DNA from: VRUE01 sp963712595
GTDB lineage: Bacteria > Actinomycetota > Thermoleophilia > Solirubrobacterales > 70-9
Length of the DNA: 64,000 nt
Assembly: GCA_963712595.1 (NCBI GenBank)
Contig: CAVQIM010000001.1
Location: 1,054,001-1,118,000 of the forward strand
Direction of reading: 5' to 3'
Position numbers and translations under genes: made by a program. The first letter of the stretch is position 1, and each line of letters opens with the position of its first letter. Below are positions 1 to 8,373 of the stretch, piece by piece. A model generated the notes under the pieces. That model was not told where the DNA came from and made no database searches. It worked only from the letters and a program-made list of their open reading frames with translations.

Positions 1-113
1 GGGTGGGGGTGATCTGCTTGCGCTGCGCGCTGCTTCGGGCACCGGGACGATGCGGGCGCTGGGCTCGGGCCTTGCCCTCAGCAGCCTCCGCGCGGCGCAG
101 ATCACCCCCACCC
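1..113. repeat. Long-spaced inverted repeat at window edge
   Basis: Bases 1-17 (GGGTGGGGGTGATCTGC) are the exact reverse complement of bases 97-113, separated by 79 bases. The repeat may extend further left outside the window, since C114 would need a G at position 0. No gene is seen in 1-231; the small frames there look like noise. It may be a terminator structure for a gene left of the window or the ends of a small palindromic element. The nature of the element is unknown. Confidence 0.7.
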
Positions 114-231
114 CATGCCACCCGCCCGAGGCGCCGGGGGAAGAAGACAGGGCTACCTCGGCCGATTTGAGGATGCCCGGAAGAGCGGAGAGCGGAAGAG
201 CTGACGGTGCCCGGGAGCGAGCGTCGACTTC

Positions 232-783
232 TCAGTCAGCTTTGGCTAGGTCTCGACCGACCAGGGCTACGGAGGTCAACGTCCAGCCGGCGAAGATCAG
301 GTCTATGCCGACTAGGAGGCCGATCGCCCAGTCGGCGCTGCTGGGGAACTTGGCCAGAATGAGGATGCCGACCAGGAGGCCGGCGACGCCGCTGAGGCCG
401 ACCAGGCCGGCGCCTTCCTGGCCGCGGGCGGCGAAGGCGACGGCGATCCGGGTCAAGCCCATGAAGAGGAAGTAGATGCCGAGCACGAGGGTCAGGGTGA
501 GCGTGCCGCTGTGCGGTTCGACGATCAGCCAGAGACCGACGATCACGGTCAGGAGCGCCCAGATCAGGCGCAGGACGACGGTTCCGATCGAGTGTGCGGT
601 GAATGCGCCGGCGATCAGGAAGCCACCGGCGATGACCAGGATCCAGCCGATGAAGATCGCCGTCCCGACCGAGGCGACCGCGGGCACGACGATCGCCACG
701 CAGCCGATGAAGATCGCCAGGATCCCCACGGCCATCAGCACCTTCCAGCTGCGCCGCAGCCCCTCGCGAACCTCAGGGTCCAT
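232..783 (-). CDS. HdeD-like (DUF308) six-helix membrane protein
   Basis: A 183-residue integral membrane protein with about six hydrophobic segments and short loops, matching the HdeD/DUF308 family (usually 180-200 aa). E. coli HdeD helps acid resistance, but most actinobacterial members have no tested role. Typical family features are the early 'AIFIGCVAIVVP' helix and the central 'LWLIVEPHSG' turn. The open frame extends upstream to a GTG at 834 and other ATGs, but the ATG at 783 is preceded by GGGGAG at a suitable distance, so it is preferred. It stands alone, with its promoter region shared back-to-back with tRNA-Gln. Family call is firm; function is not. Confidence 0.85.
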   Translation of the reverse strand: MDPEVREGLRRSWKVLMAVGILAIFIGCVAIVVPAVASVGTAIFIGWILVIAGGFLIAGAFTAHSIGTVVLRLIWALLTVIVGLWLIVEPHSGTLTLTLVLGIYFLFMGLTRIAVAFAARGQEGAGLVGLSGVAGLLVGILILAKFPSSADWAIGLLVGIDLIFAGWTLTSVALVGRDLAKAD

Positions 784-877
784 CGAAACGCTCCCCATCT
801 CCATGCTGGAGACCCTAGGCGCTCCCACGGACACGATCGACGTCCATCGACGACTGGGCGCTAGTCTCGGAACCCGG

Positions 878-949
878 TCCGGGATGGTGTAATCGGTAGC
901 ACGCCAGGTTTTGGTCCTGGAAGCGGGGGTTCGAGCCCTCCTCCCGGAA
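878..949 (+). tRNA. tRNA-Gln (anticodon TTG)
   Basis: A full cloverleaf can be drawn. The acceptor stem pairs TCCGGGA (878-884) with TCCCGGA (942-948). The anticodon stem CCAGG/CCTGG encloses the loop TTTTGGT with anticodon TTG, which reads CAA. The T arm has a 5-bp stem around TTCGAGC (930-936), and the discriminator is A949. The terminal CCA is not encoded, as is usual in actinobacteria. It ends 8 bases before the stop of the convergent PucR-type gene. Confidence 0.95.
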
Positions 950-957
950 CTGAGGAG

Positions 958-2193
958 CTACTCCTCGCTGCCGCGGGGCACCTGCCCGCCTTCGGCGCCG
1001 GGCTCCATCGCCGGGCCACGAGGGGAGGCGATGCCGAGGACGCGCATCGTTTTGAGACCGAGGCCGAGCTTCTCGCGGCCCTCGGTAACGGCGACGTCGT
1101 GACCGCAGAGCTCCTTCACGCGCTCGAGGCGGTAGCGGATCGTGTGGCGGTGGGTAAAGAGCTGCTTGGCGGTGGCGGCGACGTTGCCGTCGTTGTCGAG
1201 GTAGGCCTCCACCGTCGTCACCAGCTCGGTCTCGTACTGGTCGTCGTAGGCGGAGAGGGGGGCGATCGTCTCGGCGTAGAAGCGCTCCAGCTCGCGCGGG
1301 TCCTCGCTCATCGCCGGCAACAGCAGGCGGTAGGAGCCGGTGTCCTCGAAGGCGAGGGGCGAGCGGCCCTCGGCCTCGCCGACGTTGACGGCCAGCCGCG
1401 CCTCGTTGCCGGAGCGGTAGAGATCGACCGGATCGGCGGCCCGGCGGCTGTGGCCGATCGTCAGGTGGAACCCCGAGAGGTTGTCCTCCAGCTCGCGGGC
1501 GAGGCCGGCCGCGGCGCGCTCGAGCCTGGCCTCGTCCTCAGCGGGGACGATCACCGCGATCTCGGCCGCCTCCTCACCGCCCGTGCTCGCCAGAGATCCC
1601 GGCGCCAACGAGCGCAGCGCCCGCTGCGCCAGGGTGAGCACGCGCCCGCGCCACTCCCCGGTCTGCGCCGCGCGCGGCGCAACGCGCAGGATCAGCACGC
1701 CGGCGCCGCGGCCGAGGTCGGCGCCGAGCTCGGCCGCGCGGGCGACGATGTCGCCGCGATCGGTCACCTCGCGGGCGAGCAAGGCGGCAACGAAAGCGCC
1801 CGCCACCTCCTCGCTCTCCCACTCGGGGGAGCGCGAGCGCTCCAGCTCGAGCGCCAAGAGCGTCGTCACCATGCGGGCGATCGCCGCCTCGGGCGGGGCT
1901 GCGCTGCGGTAACGCAGCTCGCCCACTGCGCTGTCGGCGACCCGCAGCTCGACCCGGGTCACTCCCTCTCCCCCGGCGAGCAGCTTTTTCTCCTGGTCCG
2001 AGGAGGCACCGGCCACCGCGAGCACGGCGCTGGAGCGGTCGATCAGGGCGACGCTGGCGCCCAGCACCTTGGCCGCCGCGCGGGCGACGGCGGGCAGCCC
2101 GGCGCCCGACTCGACCGCCTCGGAGAGGGCGTCGAGCGTCCCCGCTTCGACTTTCTTTGCAGGCGCTTTTCCCCCTTTGGATGCCGCTGGCAT
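958..2193 (-). CDS. PucR-family transcriptional regulator
   Basis: A 411-residue regulator. The C-terminal quarter carries the PucR/CdaR-type helix-turn-helix (HTH_30): 'VEAYLDNDGNVAATAKQL' followed by 'HRHTIRYRLERVKEL'. The central part fits the GGDEF-like/PucR middle domain. The N terminus is Lys/Ala-rich and probably flexible, followed by a possible ligand-binding region. PucR proteins are cytoplasmic activators or repressors of catabolic genes; the effector here cannot be read. ATG at 2193 starts the frame. No adjacent catabolic gene on the same strand reveals a target, so it may act elsewhere or on itself. Confidence 0.88.
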   Translation of the reverse strand: MPAASKGGKAPAKKVEAGTLDALSEAVESGAGLPAVARAAAKVLGASVALIDRSSAVLAVAGASSDQEKKLLAGGEGVTRVELRVADSAVGELRYRSAAPPEAAIARMVTTLLALELERSRSPEWESEEVAGAFVAALLAREVTDRGDIVARAAELGADLGRGAGVLILRVAPRAAQTGEWRGRVLTLAQRALRSLAPGSLASTGGEEAAEIAVIVPAEDEARLERAAAGLARELEDNLSGFHLTIGHSRRAADPVDLYRSGNEARLAVNVGEAEGRSPLAFEDTGSYRLLLPAMSEDPRELERFYAETIAPLSAYDDQYETELVTTVEAYLDNDGNVAATAKQLFTHRHTIRYRLERVKELCGHDVAVTEGREKLGLGLKTMRVLGIASPRGPAMEPGAEGGQVPRGSEE

Positions 2194-2214
2194 CCGGCCA
2201 TTATCCCCGGCTAA

Positions 2215-2481
2215 CTAGGCGCCGTGGAGGAGATCGACGATGTCGTTGTAGTAGTAGACGAAGGCAAGGCCGACGACGACGCCGACCAGGACCAGGGCGG
2301 CAAGGACGAAGAGGGAGAGGAAGCCGGCCGCCGCCTTCTCCCACAGCCTGCCGTAGGAGCTGACCGCCGGCACCAGGATCAGGCTGACGAAGGCGACCAG
2401 GCTGACCAGCCCGGCGGCGCCGAACAGCAGGTACTCATTCTCGATCTTCTGCAGCGCCAGGGGCAGGAGCAAGCGACGCAT
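2215..2481 (-). CDS. Small two-helix membrane protein
   Basis: An 88-residue protein with two strong hydrophobic stretches (about residues 17-40 and 53-77) joined by a short polar loop containing 'SYGRLWEK'. Its start overlaps the 3' end of the DedA-PAP2 gene by 47 bases in another frame, so it is probably translationally coupled to it. I recognise no family. Real-gene support is the codon-like GC pattern, the hydrophobic topology and the position as last gene of a minus-strand run. It may assist the upstream membrane phosphatase, but that is only inferred from the overlap. Confidence 0.65.
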   Translation of the reverse strand: MRRLLLPLALQKIENEYLLFGAAGLVSLVAFVSLILVPAVSSYGRLWEKAAAGFLSLFVLAALVLVGVVVGLAFVYYYNDIVDLLHGA

Positions 2482-3955
2482 TCTGACGCAACGTGGTGAC
2501 GACGAGGGCCACGGCCGCGCAGAGGGAGAAGGCGGCGACCCCCAGGGCCCAGCCGGCGCTGACGTCGCTGAGGTAGTGGACGCCGAGGTAGACCCGCGAG
2601 AGGCCGACCAGGGCGGTCAGCGCGATCCCCGTCACGACGACGGCGGCGCCGCGGGCCATGCCCGGCCGCAACCGCATCACGATCGTCACCGCCAGCCAGA
2701 CGTAGAAGGTGGAGTAGGCGGCATGGGCGCTGGGAAAGGAGGAACCCGAGACGCCGATCAGGCCGCCGCCCGGCCGCGGGCGGTCGACCGCGTCCTTCAG
2801 CTCGTGCACGCCGACGATCACAATCGTGAAGCCGGTGAGGAGAACGGCGAACTCGGCCCAGCGCCTGCGGGCGACGAGCAGCGCCGCGGCGACGAAGGCG
2901 AGCGAGCCGGTGACCGCGAGCGAGCCGAGGTGGGTGAAGGCCTTGGCGAGATCGGTGAGCCAGCCGGCCCGCAGTCGTTCGACGATTTCGATCGCGGTGT
3001 TGTCTCCCGGCGTCGGCCCCGGCTCGCCGTTGACGATCACTGTGTAGGCGACGAGGACGAAGCTGGCCACCGCGAACACTGCCATCAACGAGGTGAACTC
3101 GAGGCCGAAGGTGCCGCCGGGCGTCACCCGCTCCCAGAGGAAGAGGAGCTGGGGCCGGAAGCGCCGAGCGAGGATGACGATCCAGCGGGTGGCGGCGTGA
3201 CGCTCCATCCAGGCCACGGCGGCGCGCCGGTTCGCCTCGACCCGGAAGTGGCGAACCGCGACGACGATCCCAACGACGACGACGATCGTCGTCGCCAGGA
3301 CGAAGGCACCGCGACCGGCGTACTTGGCGGCGCTCTCGATGCTGCGCGAGAAGAAGTAGCCGACCAGGATGTGGGCGCTGGCCCAGAGGCCGGTGCCGAG
3401 GACGCTGTAGGGGACGAAGGCGCGGTAGCGCATCCCCGAGCTGCCGGCGATGAAGGGGGCGAGGGCGCGGACGAGACTGATGAAGCGGCCGATGAAGATC
3501 GTCTTGCCGCCGTGGCGGGAGAAGTAGTCCTCGACCTTTTCGAAGCGCTCGTGCCCGATGCCTACCCGGGGCCCGTTGCGGAGCACGAACTCGCGCCCGA
3601 GCCGGCGGCCGATGAAGAAGCTGGTCGTGTCCCCCGCCCAGGCGGCGAACCAGGCGATCGCGATCAGCAGGTAGATGTCGATCGCCCCCTGCCCGGCGAC
3701 GGCGCCGCCGAGCAGCATCACGGTCTCGCCGGGGACGACGAGCCCGACGAAGGCACCGGTCTCGGCGAAGGCGAAGACGCCGACGAGGAGGTAGGTCCAG
3801 GCGCCGAGGGTGTTGGAGACGTCTTCCAGCAGGCCCTGCAGGTCGATGCTTCCCAGCTCGCGGCTGATCAGGTAGTAGCCGCCGGCCACGAGCACGGCAA
3901 CGAGCCCGAGGATCAGCCGTTTGCGGTTGCCGCCGCCCTCGCCCGGGAGCTTCAC
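2435..3955 (-). CDS. DedA (SNARE-associated) - PAP2 phosphatase fusion
   Basis: A 506-residue membrane protein with two known modules. Residues about 40-215 are a DedA/VTT domain ('FAETGAFVGLVVPGET', 'GDTTSFFIGRRLG', 'GRFISLVRALAPFIAG'). Residues about 300-490 are a type-2 phosphatidic acid phosphatase with all three motifs: KDAVDRPRP, SSFPSAHAAYS and SRVYLGVHYLSD. DedA proteins are linked to lipid flipping (undecaprenyl phosphate, PE), while PAP2 enzymes remove phosphate from lipid pyrophosphates or phosphatidate. The fusion could recycle a lipid carrier. It starts with GTG at 3955, overlapping the ispE TGA by 4 bases. IspE makes isoprenoid precursors, so the pairing with a polyprenyl-phosphate step is attractive but inferred. 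Confidence 0.9.
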   Translation of the reverse strand: MKLPGEGGGNRKRLILGLVAVLVAGGYYLISRELGSIDLQGLLEDVSNTLGAWTYLLVGVFAFAETGAFVGLVVPGETVMLLGGAVAGQGAIDIYLLIAIAWFAAWAGDTTSFFIGRRLGREFVLRNGPRVGIGHERFEKVEDYFSRHGGKTIFIGRFISLVRALAPFIAGSSGMRYRAFVPYSVLGTGLWASAHILVGYFFSRSIESAAKYAGRGAFVLATTIVVVVGIVVAVRHFRVEANRRAAVAWMERHAATRWIVILARRFRPQLLFLWERVTPGGTFGLEFTSLMAVFAVASFVLVAYTVIVNGEPGPTPGDNTAIEIVERLRAGWLTDLAKAFTHLGSLAVTGSLAFVAAALLVARRRWAEFAVLLTGFTIVIVGVHELKDAVDRPRPGGGLIGVSGSSFPSAHAAYSTFYVWLAVTIVMRLRPGMARGAAVVVTGIALTALVGLSRVYLGVHYLSDVSAGWALGVAAFSLCAAVALVVTTLRQNASLAPAPGAAEDRE

Positions 3956-4782
3956 GGCCCCCTCCCGGCCTCGCAGACGATCGCCTCGTCGCGGTCGATC
4001 TCGGCTGCCGCGGCCTGGGCGTCGGCGAGGCTCGCGAAGAGGCCGAAGGCGGTAGGGCCGGAGCCGGTCAGCAGCGCAAGGGGGGCACCGGCCTGCCGCA
4101 GCGCCTCGAGGGCGTCGCCGATCTCGGGGCGAAGCGAGCGGGCGGCCGGCTCGAGGTCGTTGACGAGCAGCTCGGGATAGGAGAGCGGCGAGGAGCCGGC
4201 GCCGGCAGCCGCGCGCAGGCGCTCTGCGAGGGCGGCGAGCTCAGCCGCATCGCGCCCGAGGCCGAGGCGGTCGGCCTCGGCAAAGACCGCAGCGGTGCTG
4301 AGGCCACCGCGGTTGGGGAGCAGTACCACCGCGTGCGGCGTGGGGTCGGGCAGGCGCTCGACCCTCTCCCCCGCTCCCTCGACCAAAGCCAGGGCCGGGG
4401 TCAGCTGCGAGGGCACGTCGGCGCCGAGCTCGGCGGCCAGCTCGGGCAGGTCCGCCACCTCGCCCGCAGCGAGCCGCAGCACTGCCGCTGCGTCGGCGCT
4501 GCCGCCGCCGAGCCCGGCCGCAACCGGGATCCGCTTGGCGATCTGGATCCGCAGCGGTGGGGCCTGCCAGCCCCTAGAACGCAGTCCCGCCAGCGCTCCC
4601 GCGGCGAGGTTCTCGCCCCCCACGCCGGGACAGAGGACCTCGTCGCGAGGGGCTTCGGTGGCAACGATCGAATCGGCGAGCGCCAGCGGCTCGAACAGGG
4701 AGCAGAGCTCGTGCAAGCCGTCCTCGCGCGTCGGCCCGAGGTAGAGGCAGAGGTTGAGCTTGGCGGGGGCGTAGATCGGCAT
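3952..4782 (-). CDS. ispE: 4-diphosphocytidyl-2-C-methyl-D-erythritol kinase
   Basis: A 276-residue GHMP-family kinase of the MEP isoprenoid pathway, phosphorylating CDP-ME at the 2-OH. Motif 1 is 'PAKLNLCLYL' with the expected Lys, the ATP loop is 'PVAAGLGGGSADAAA', and motif 3 is 'LLTGSGPTAFG'. The open frame runs far upstream, but homology begins at the ATG at 4782 (MPIYAPAKLN), which lies 16 bases after the rsmA stop. The order TatD nuclease, rsmA, ispE is a common bacterial arrangement, and this gene is translationally coupled to the DedA-PAP2 gene downstream. Confidence 0.95.
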   Translation of the reverse strand: MPIYAPAKLNLCLYLGPTREDGLHELCSLFEPLALADSIVATEAPRDEVLCPGVGGENLAAGALAGLRSRGWQAPPLRIQIAKRIPVAAGLGGGSADAAAVLRLAAGEVADLPELAAELGADVPSQLTPALALVEGAGERVERLPDPTPHAVVLLPNRGGLSTAAVFAEADRLGLGRDAAELAALAERLRAAAGAGSSPLSYPELLVNDLEPAARSLRPEIGDALEALRQAGAPLALLTGSGPTAFGLFASLADAQAAAAEIDRDEAIVCEAGRGP

Positions 4783-4798
4783 GGCTCGGCGGCTGGGC

Positions 4799-5563
4799 TC
4801 AGGCGCTGGAAGGCAGCTTCGCCGATAGGGCGGCGAAATCCTCGGGCGCAAGGGCCTCGGCACGCGCATCGGGCGCCAGGCCCAGCTCCTCGAGCGCAGC
4901 CCTTGCCCCAGCCAGCGAACCGGGCCGAACGTGCTCGAGCGAGCGGGCCAGGGACTTGCGGCGGTGCGCGAAGGCAGCCCGGACCAGCTCCCGGGTCGAG
5001 GGGTCGGCGCCGGGGCCGATGCGTCGCATGGCGAGGATCGCCGACTCGACCCGCGGCCGCGGCCGGAAGACGGCCGGGTCGACGGTTCGCAGCAGCCGCA
5101 CATCGCAGGCCAGCTGGACGAGCACGCTCGGGGAGCCGTAGGTGCGGCTGCCGGGCGCGGCCCTCAACCGATCGGCGATCTCGCGCTGCACCATCACGGT
5201 CCAGCGCTCAACCGACGGCAGCTCCTCGACCGTGCGCAGGATCAGGGGAGTCGCCACCGAGTAGGGCAGGTTGGAGACGACGGCGGTGGGCGCGGGGGAA
5301 AGGGCAGCGAGGCCCAACGCCATCGCGTCGCCCCAGTGCAGGCTGACGTTCTCGCGAGCCGCGACCGTCGCCAGTGGAGCCTCGAGCCGGCGGTCGATCT
5401 CGACCACGTGGACATGCCGCGCGACGACCGCGAGCCGTTCGGTCAGCACCCCTTCCCCGGCTCCGATCTCGAGCGCGACGTCCCCCTCGCCGAGCTTGGC
5501 GTCGCGCACGATCGCGTCGAGCAGGTTGGGGTCGGACAGGAAGTTCTGCCCGAGCCTGACCAC
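4799..5563 (-). CDS. rsmA: 16S rRNA dimethyladenosine transferase
   Basis: A 254-residue SAM-dependent methyltransferase that dimethylates two adjacent adenosines in the 3' hairpin of 16S rRNA (KsgA/RsmA family). The N terminus has 'LGQNFLSDPN', the SAM loop is 'LEIGAGEGVLTERL', and the catalytic motif is 'NLPYSVATP'. The C-terminal helical region ends with the usual 'LAPEDFAALS' stretch. The start is GTG at 5563, only 2 bases after the TatD stop; a longer frame upstream lies inside the TatD gene and is rejected. Length matches the family. Confidence 0.95.
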   Translation of the reverse strand: MVRLGQNFLSDPNLLDAIVRDAKLGEGDVALEIGAGEGVLTERLAVVARHVHVVEIDRRLEAPLATVAARENVSLHWGDAMALGLAALSPAPTAVVSNLPYSVATPLILRTVEELPSVERWTVMVQREIADRLRAAPGSRTYGSPSVLVQLACDVRLLRTVDPAVFRPRPRVESAILAMRRIGPGADPSTRELVRAAFAHRRKSLARSLEHVRPGSLAGARAALEELGLAPDARAEALAPEDFAALSAKLPSSA

Positions 5564-5565
5564 GG

Positions 5566-6351
5566 CTACCAGCCGAAGAGGGCCTGGGCGTTGGCCTCGA
5601 CCGTGCGCTCGATCTCGGCGTAGGAGGTGCCCCGAACCTCGGCGAGCGTCTCGGCGGTGGAGACGACGTGAGCGGGCTCGTTCGGCTTGCCACGCACCGG
5701 CTGCGGCGCGAGGTAGGGCGCATCGGTCTCGACCAGGAGCAGCTCGTCGGGAAGCTTCGCCGCCGCCTCGCGCAGCTCCTCGGCGCTGGGGAAGGTGAGG
5801 ATGCCCGAGAAGGAGCAGTACCAGCCGCGGTCGATCGCGTCCTGCACCCGCCATGGCGCGAGGAAGCAGTGCAGGATCACCGCCACGCCCTGCCCGTGCG
5901 CGTCGAGGATCTCGAAGACGTCGTCGACCGCGCCGGTCTCGCCATCCGGATCGCGAGCGTGGATGACGATCGGCAGCCCGCGCTCGCTCGCGATCTCGAT
6001 CTGCGCTTCGAACGCCAACCGCTGATCGGCACGACTCGCGGTCTCGCGGTAGTAGTCGATCCCGGTCTCGCCGATCGCCCTCACCTTCACGTGTTCCGCG
6101 GCCAAGCTTGTGATCGCCTCCGCCCTGGCGTCGTCGAAGCCAGCCGCCTCGGTCGGATGGCAGCCCGCCGTGGCAAAGACGCTCTCGTGGCGCTCGGCGG
6201 CGGCGATCGCCGTCTTGCTCGACTCGGCGTCGAGGCCGACGTTGAGCATGCGCTCCACGCCCGCCTCGCGGGCGGTCGCGACGAGCTCCGCCTCGGGCCG
6301 CTCGCAGAGGAAGAGGTGGGTGTGGGAGTCGATCACCGGCGACTCCCACAC
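5566..6351 (-). CDS. TatD-family metal-dependent hydrolase (DNase)
   Basis: A 261-residue TIM-barrel metallohydrolase. Metal-binding motifs are seen in order: 'DSHTHLFL' near residue 9, 'AIGETGIDYY', 'PIVIHARD', 'VILHCFLAP' and 'VETDAPYLAP'. TatD enzymes are 3'-5' exonucleases or DNases acting in DNA repair and RNA turnover in the cytoplasm; the paralogues YcfH and YjjV cannot be told apart from sequence alone. It is first of the cluster with rsmA (2-base spacing) and ispE, a conserved neighbourhood. ATG at 6351 gives full family length. Confidence 0.93.
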   Translation of the reverse strand: MWESPVIDSHTHLFLCERPEAELVATAREAGVERMLNVGLDAESSKTAIAAAERHESVFATAGCHPTEAAGFDDARAEAITSLAAEHVKVRAIGETGIDYYRETASRADQRLAFEAQIEIASERGLPIVIHARDPDGETGAVDDVFEILDAHGQGVAVILHCFLAPWRVQDAIDRGWYCSFSGILTFPSAEELREAAAKLPDELLLVETDAPYLAPQPVRGKPNEPAHVVSTAETLAEVRGTSYAEIERTVEANAQALFGW

Positions 6352-6369
6352 TATCCACCGCTCCTCAGC

Positions 6370-7050
6370 TCACGACAGCGCGCAACCGAACGTTTCGTCT
6401 TTGAGCTCAGCCGGCAGGGGCGGGATCTCGAGCAGGCCGATTACCTCGAGCGCCGGCTCCAGGCCCAGGTCTCCGATCACACCCTGCAGCAGGTTGACCT
6501 GTTCCGCCAGCTGTTTGCTCTGCGCGCAGAGCGATTCGACCGCCGGCAGGGCACCGACCGCGTCTTTCAGCTGTCCGTTGTCGAGACCCTGAAGGGTGCC
6601 GAGCATCCCGGTCAGGTCGGTATGGCTGATTCCGGTCAAGGTCGCTTCGAGGCTGTCGATGCGCGACGAGAGGGAGTCGACCTGCTCGGTGAGAGTCGAG
6701 CTGACCGGGCCCTGACTTCCCCCCTGGCCCGCCGAGCCCTGCGCGCCCTGGGCACCTTGCGTTCCGGAGCTGCCGCTTCCCCCGGCGGTTCCCACCGCCC
6801 CGGCCACTGTCCAAGCGACCCTGCGCTCTCCGCGCCGGCAGTGCGAGCGGGCGCCGGGTACGACCCGCAGCGTCCCCCTTGGCTTGCCCTTCACCCGGTA
6901 GCAAGCGTGGATCTCACCGTCCTTGCCGACCAGAGGCCGAGCGGAGGCGCCCGGGACCAAGCCCACGAGGAGCACCGCTGCGGAGGCGAGCAGGGCAACG
7001 GAGGCCAAGCGCCGATTGACAGGATCGCGATATACGGCGTAGTTCTTCAT
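6370..7050 (-). CDS. Secreted protein with short collagen-like tract
   Basis: A 226-residue exported protein. ATG at 7050 is preceded by GGAGG nine bases upstream, so it is preferred over an ATG at 7110. The N terminus is basic then hydrophobic ('LASVALLASAAVLLVGLV'), ending in 'ASA', a signal peptide. A conserved-looking head follows ('GEIHACYRVKG...LRVV...CRRGERRVAW'), then a Gly-X-X tract rich in Gly, Ser and Gln of about 30 residues, then a helical region with leucine heptads and two late cysteines. I know similar heads from surface proteins of Thermoleophilia, with no assigned function. It may be an extracellular oligomeric adhesin or matrix protein; this is inference. Confidence 0.75.
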   Translation of the reverse strand: MKNYAVYRDPVNRRLASVALLASAAVLLVGLVPGASARPLVGKDGEIHACYRVKGKPRGTLRVVPGARSHCRRGERRVAWTVAGAVGTAGGSGSSGTQGAQGAQGSAGQGGSQGPVSSTLTEQVDSLSSRIDSLEATLTGISHTDLTGMLGTLQGLDNGQLKDAVGALPAVESLCAQSKQLAEQVNLLQGVIGDLGLEPALEVIGLLEIPPLPAELKDETFGCALS

Positions 7051-7209
7051 CCCGAGAACCTCCTCCAGGCCGACCGGTCCGACAAGCAATGCCAGCGTTT
7101 TACCTAGCAAATGCTTACCGAAAAGTGGTATTCAAATCGAGAACCCCCAATACTCAGCAAATCCCTAGAGAAGCCCTTTTGCCCAAAGCCCGGATAGCCT
7201 CCCCGCTGG
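7051..7209. promoter_or_regulatory. Divergent intergenic region, relatively AT-rich
   Basis: 159 bases between the secreted protein (minus) and the hydroxy-acid oxidase (plus). It is clearly richer in A/T than its surroundings and contains two AGCAAAT copies (near 7106 and 7156) and a small AGCA-AA-TGCT palindrome. It must hold promoters for both genes, but no clear -35/-10 pair can be assigned by eye. Confidence 0.45.
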
Positions 7210-8373
7210 ATGGCGGATTTCGCCGACTACTACCGTGAGATCTACGCCCGCGGCCTGGGGGGCGAGACGCCCTCGATCCCGGTCTCGAGCGCCGAGCTGG
7301 AGCGCCGCGCCGCCGAGGCGATGGACGAGCGGGCGGCCAACTACGTCTTCGCCGGCGCCGGCAGCGAGGGGACGATGGACTCCAATCGCGAGGCCTTCCG
7401 TCGGCGGCGGATCGTGCCTCGCATGCTGCGCGACGTCGCCGAGCGCGACCTCTCCACCACCCTGCTCGGCACCGCGATGCCGGCGCCGCTCTTGCTGGCG
7501 CCGATCGGCGTGCAGAAGGTCGTCCATCCCGACGGCGAGCTGGCGACGGCGCGCGCGGCTGCTGGGCTTGGCCTGCCGATGGTCGCCAGCACCGCCTCGG
7601 CCTTCAGCCTCGAGGAGATCGCCGAGGCTTCTGGGAGCGGGCCGCGCTGGTTCCAGCTCTACTGGCCCAACGAGAGGAGCCTGGTCGAGAGCTTCGTCGG
7701 CCGCGCCGAGGCCGCCGGCTACGGCGCGATCGTCGTCACCGTCGACACCTTCATCCCCGGCTGGAAGCCGCGCGACCTGCAGCAGGCCTGGCTCCCGTTC
7801 CTGGAAGGGATGGGCAACGCAAACTTCTTCCAGGACCCGGTCTTCCGAGCCGGGCTCGAGAAGGCGCCCGAGGAGGACGTCGGCGCCGCCACCGGCCACT
7901 ACCTCGGCGTCTACGTCAACCCCTCGCTCACCTGGGACGACCTCGAGTGGCTGCGCGAGCTGACCTCGCTGCCGATCGTGGTCAAGGGCCTCCAGCATCC
8001 CGACGACGCGCGCGAGGCGGCGCGGCGCGGCCTCGACGGGATCGTCGTCTCCAATCACGGCGGCCGCCAGGTCGACGGCGCGCTCGCCTCGCTGGACGCG
8101 CTGCCGGCAATCGCAGAGGCAGCGGGTGACCACCTCGCCGTCCTCTTCGACAGCGGCATCCGCGGCGGCAGCGACGTGATCAAGGCGCTCGCGCTCGGCG
8201 CCGACGCCGTCCTCCTCGGCCGCCCCTACGTCTGGGGCCTCGCCCTGGAGGGCCAGGCGGGGGTCGAAACCGTGCTCAAGATGATCCTCGCCGAGCTCGA
8301 CCTGACCATGGCGCTCTGCGGCTACACCAGCCCCGGCCAGCTCGGGCCCGACGCCCTCGCCGCCGCCAACTAG
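7210..8373 (+). CDS. FMN-dependent alpha-hydroxy-acid oxidase / lactate 2-monooxygenase-like
   Basis: A 387-residue TIM-barrel flavoenzyme of the glycolate oxidase/lactate dehydrogenase family. Visible motifs are 'ASTASAFSLEEIAEA', 'WFQLYWPN', the FMN-phosphate region 'SGIRGGSDVIKALALGADAVLLGRPYVWG' and the catalytic 'SNHGGRQVDGA'. Length and overall pattern best match lactate 2-monooxygenase-like members, which oxidise L-lactate or related 2-hydroxy acids, but substrate cannot be fixed. The N terminus lacks a membrane anchor, so it is soluble. Its TAG stop (8371-8373) lies inside the left arm of a 19-bp inverted repeat. It is a single-gene unit, with no lactate permease beside it. Confidence 0.88.
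   Translation: MADFADYYREIYARGLGGETPSIPVSSAELERRAAEAMDERAANYVFAGAGSEGTMDSNREAFRRRRIVPRMLRDVAERDLSTTLLGTAMPAPLLLAPIGVQKVVHPDGELATARAAAGLGLPMVASTASAFSLEEIAEASGSGPRWFQLYWPNERSLVESFVGRAEAAGYGAIVVTVDTFIPGWKPRDLQQAWLPFLEGMGNANFFQDPVFRAGLEKAPEEDVGAATGHYLGVYVNPSLTWDDLEWLRELTSLPIVVKGLQHPDDAREAARRGLDGIVVSNHGGRQVDGALASLDALPAIAEAAGDHLAVLFDSGIRGGSDVIKALALGADAVLLGRPYVWGLALEGQAGVETVLKMILAELDLTMALCGYTSPGQLGPDALAAAN

Noticed and set aside
2576..4180. 534-codon plus-strand frame
   Set aside because: Antisense to the DedA-PAP2 gene with Asp/Glu/Gly-rich composition and no start signal.
4799..6358. 519-codon version of rsmA
   Set aside because: The first half is the TatD gene read in the wrong frame; RsmA homology begins at the GTG at 5563.
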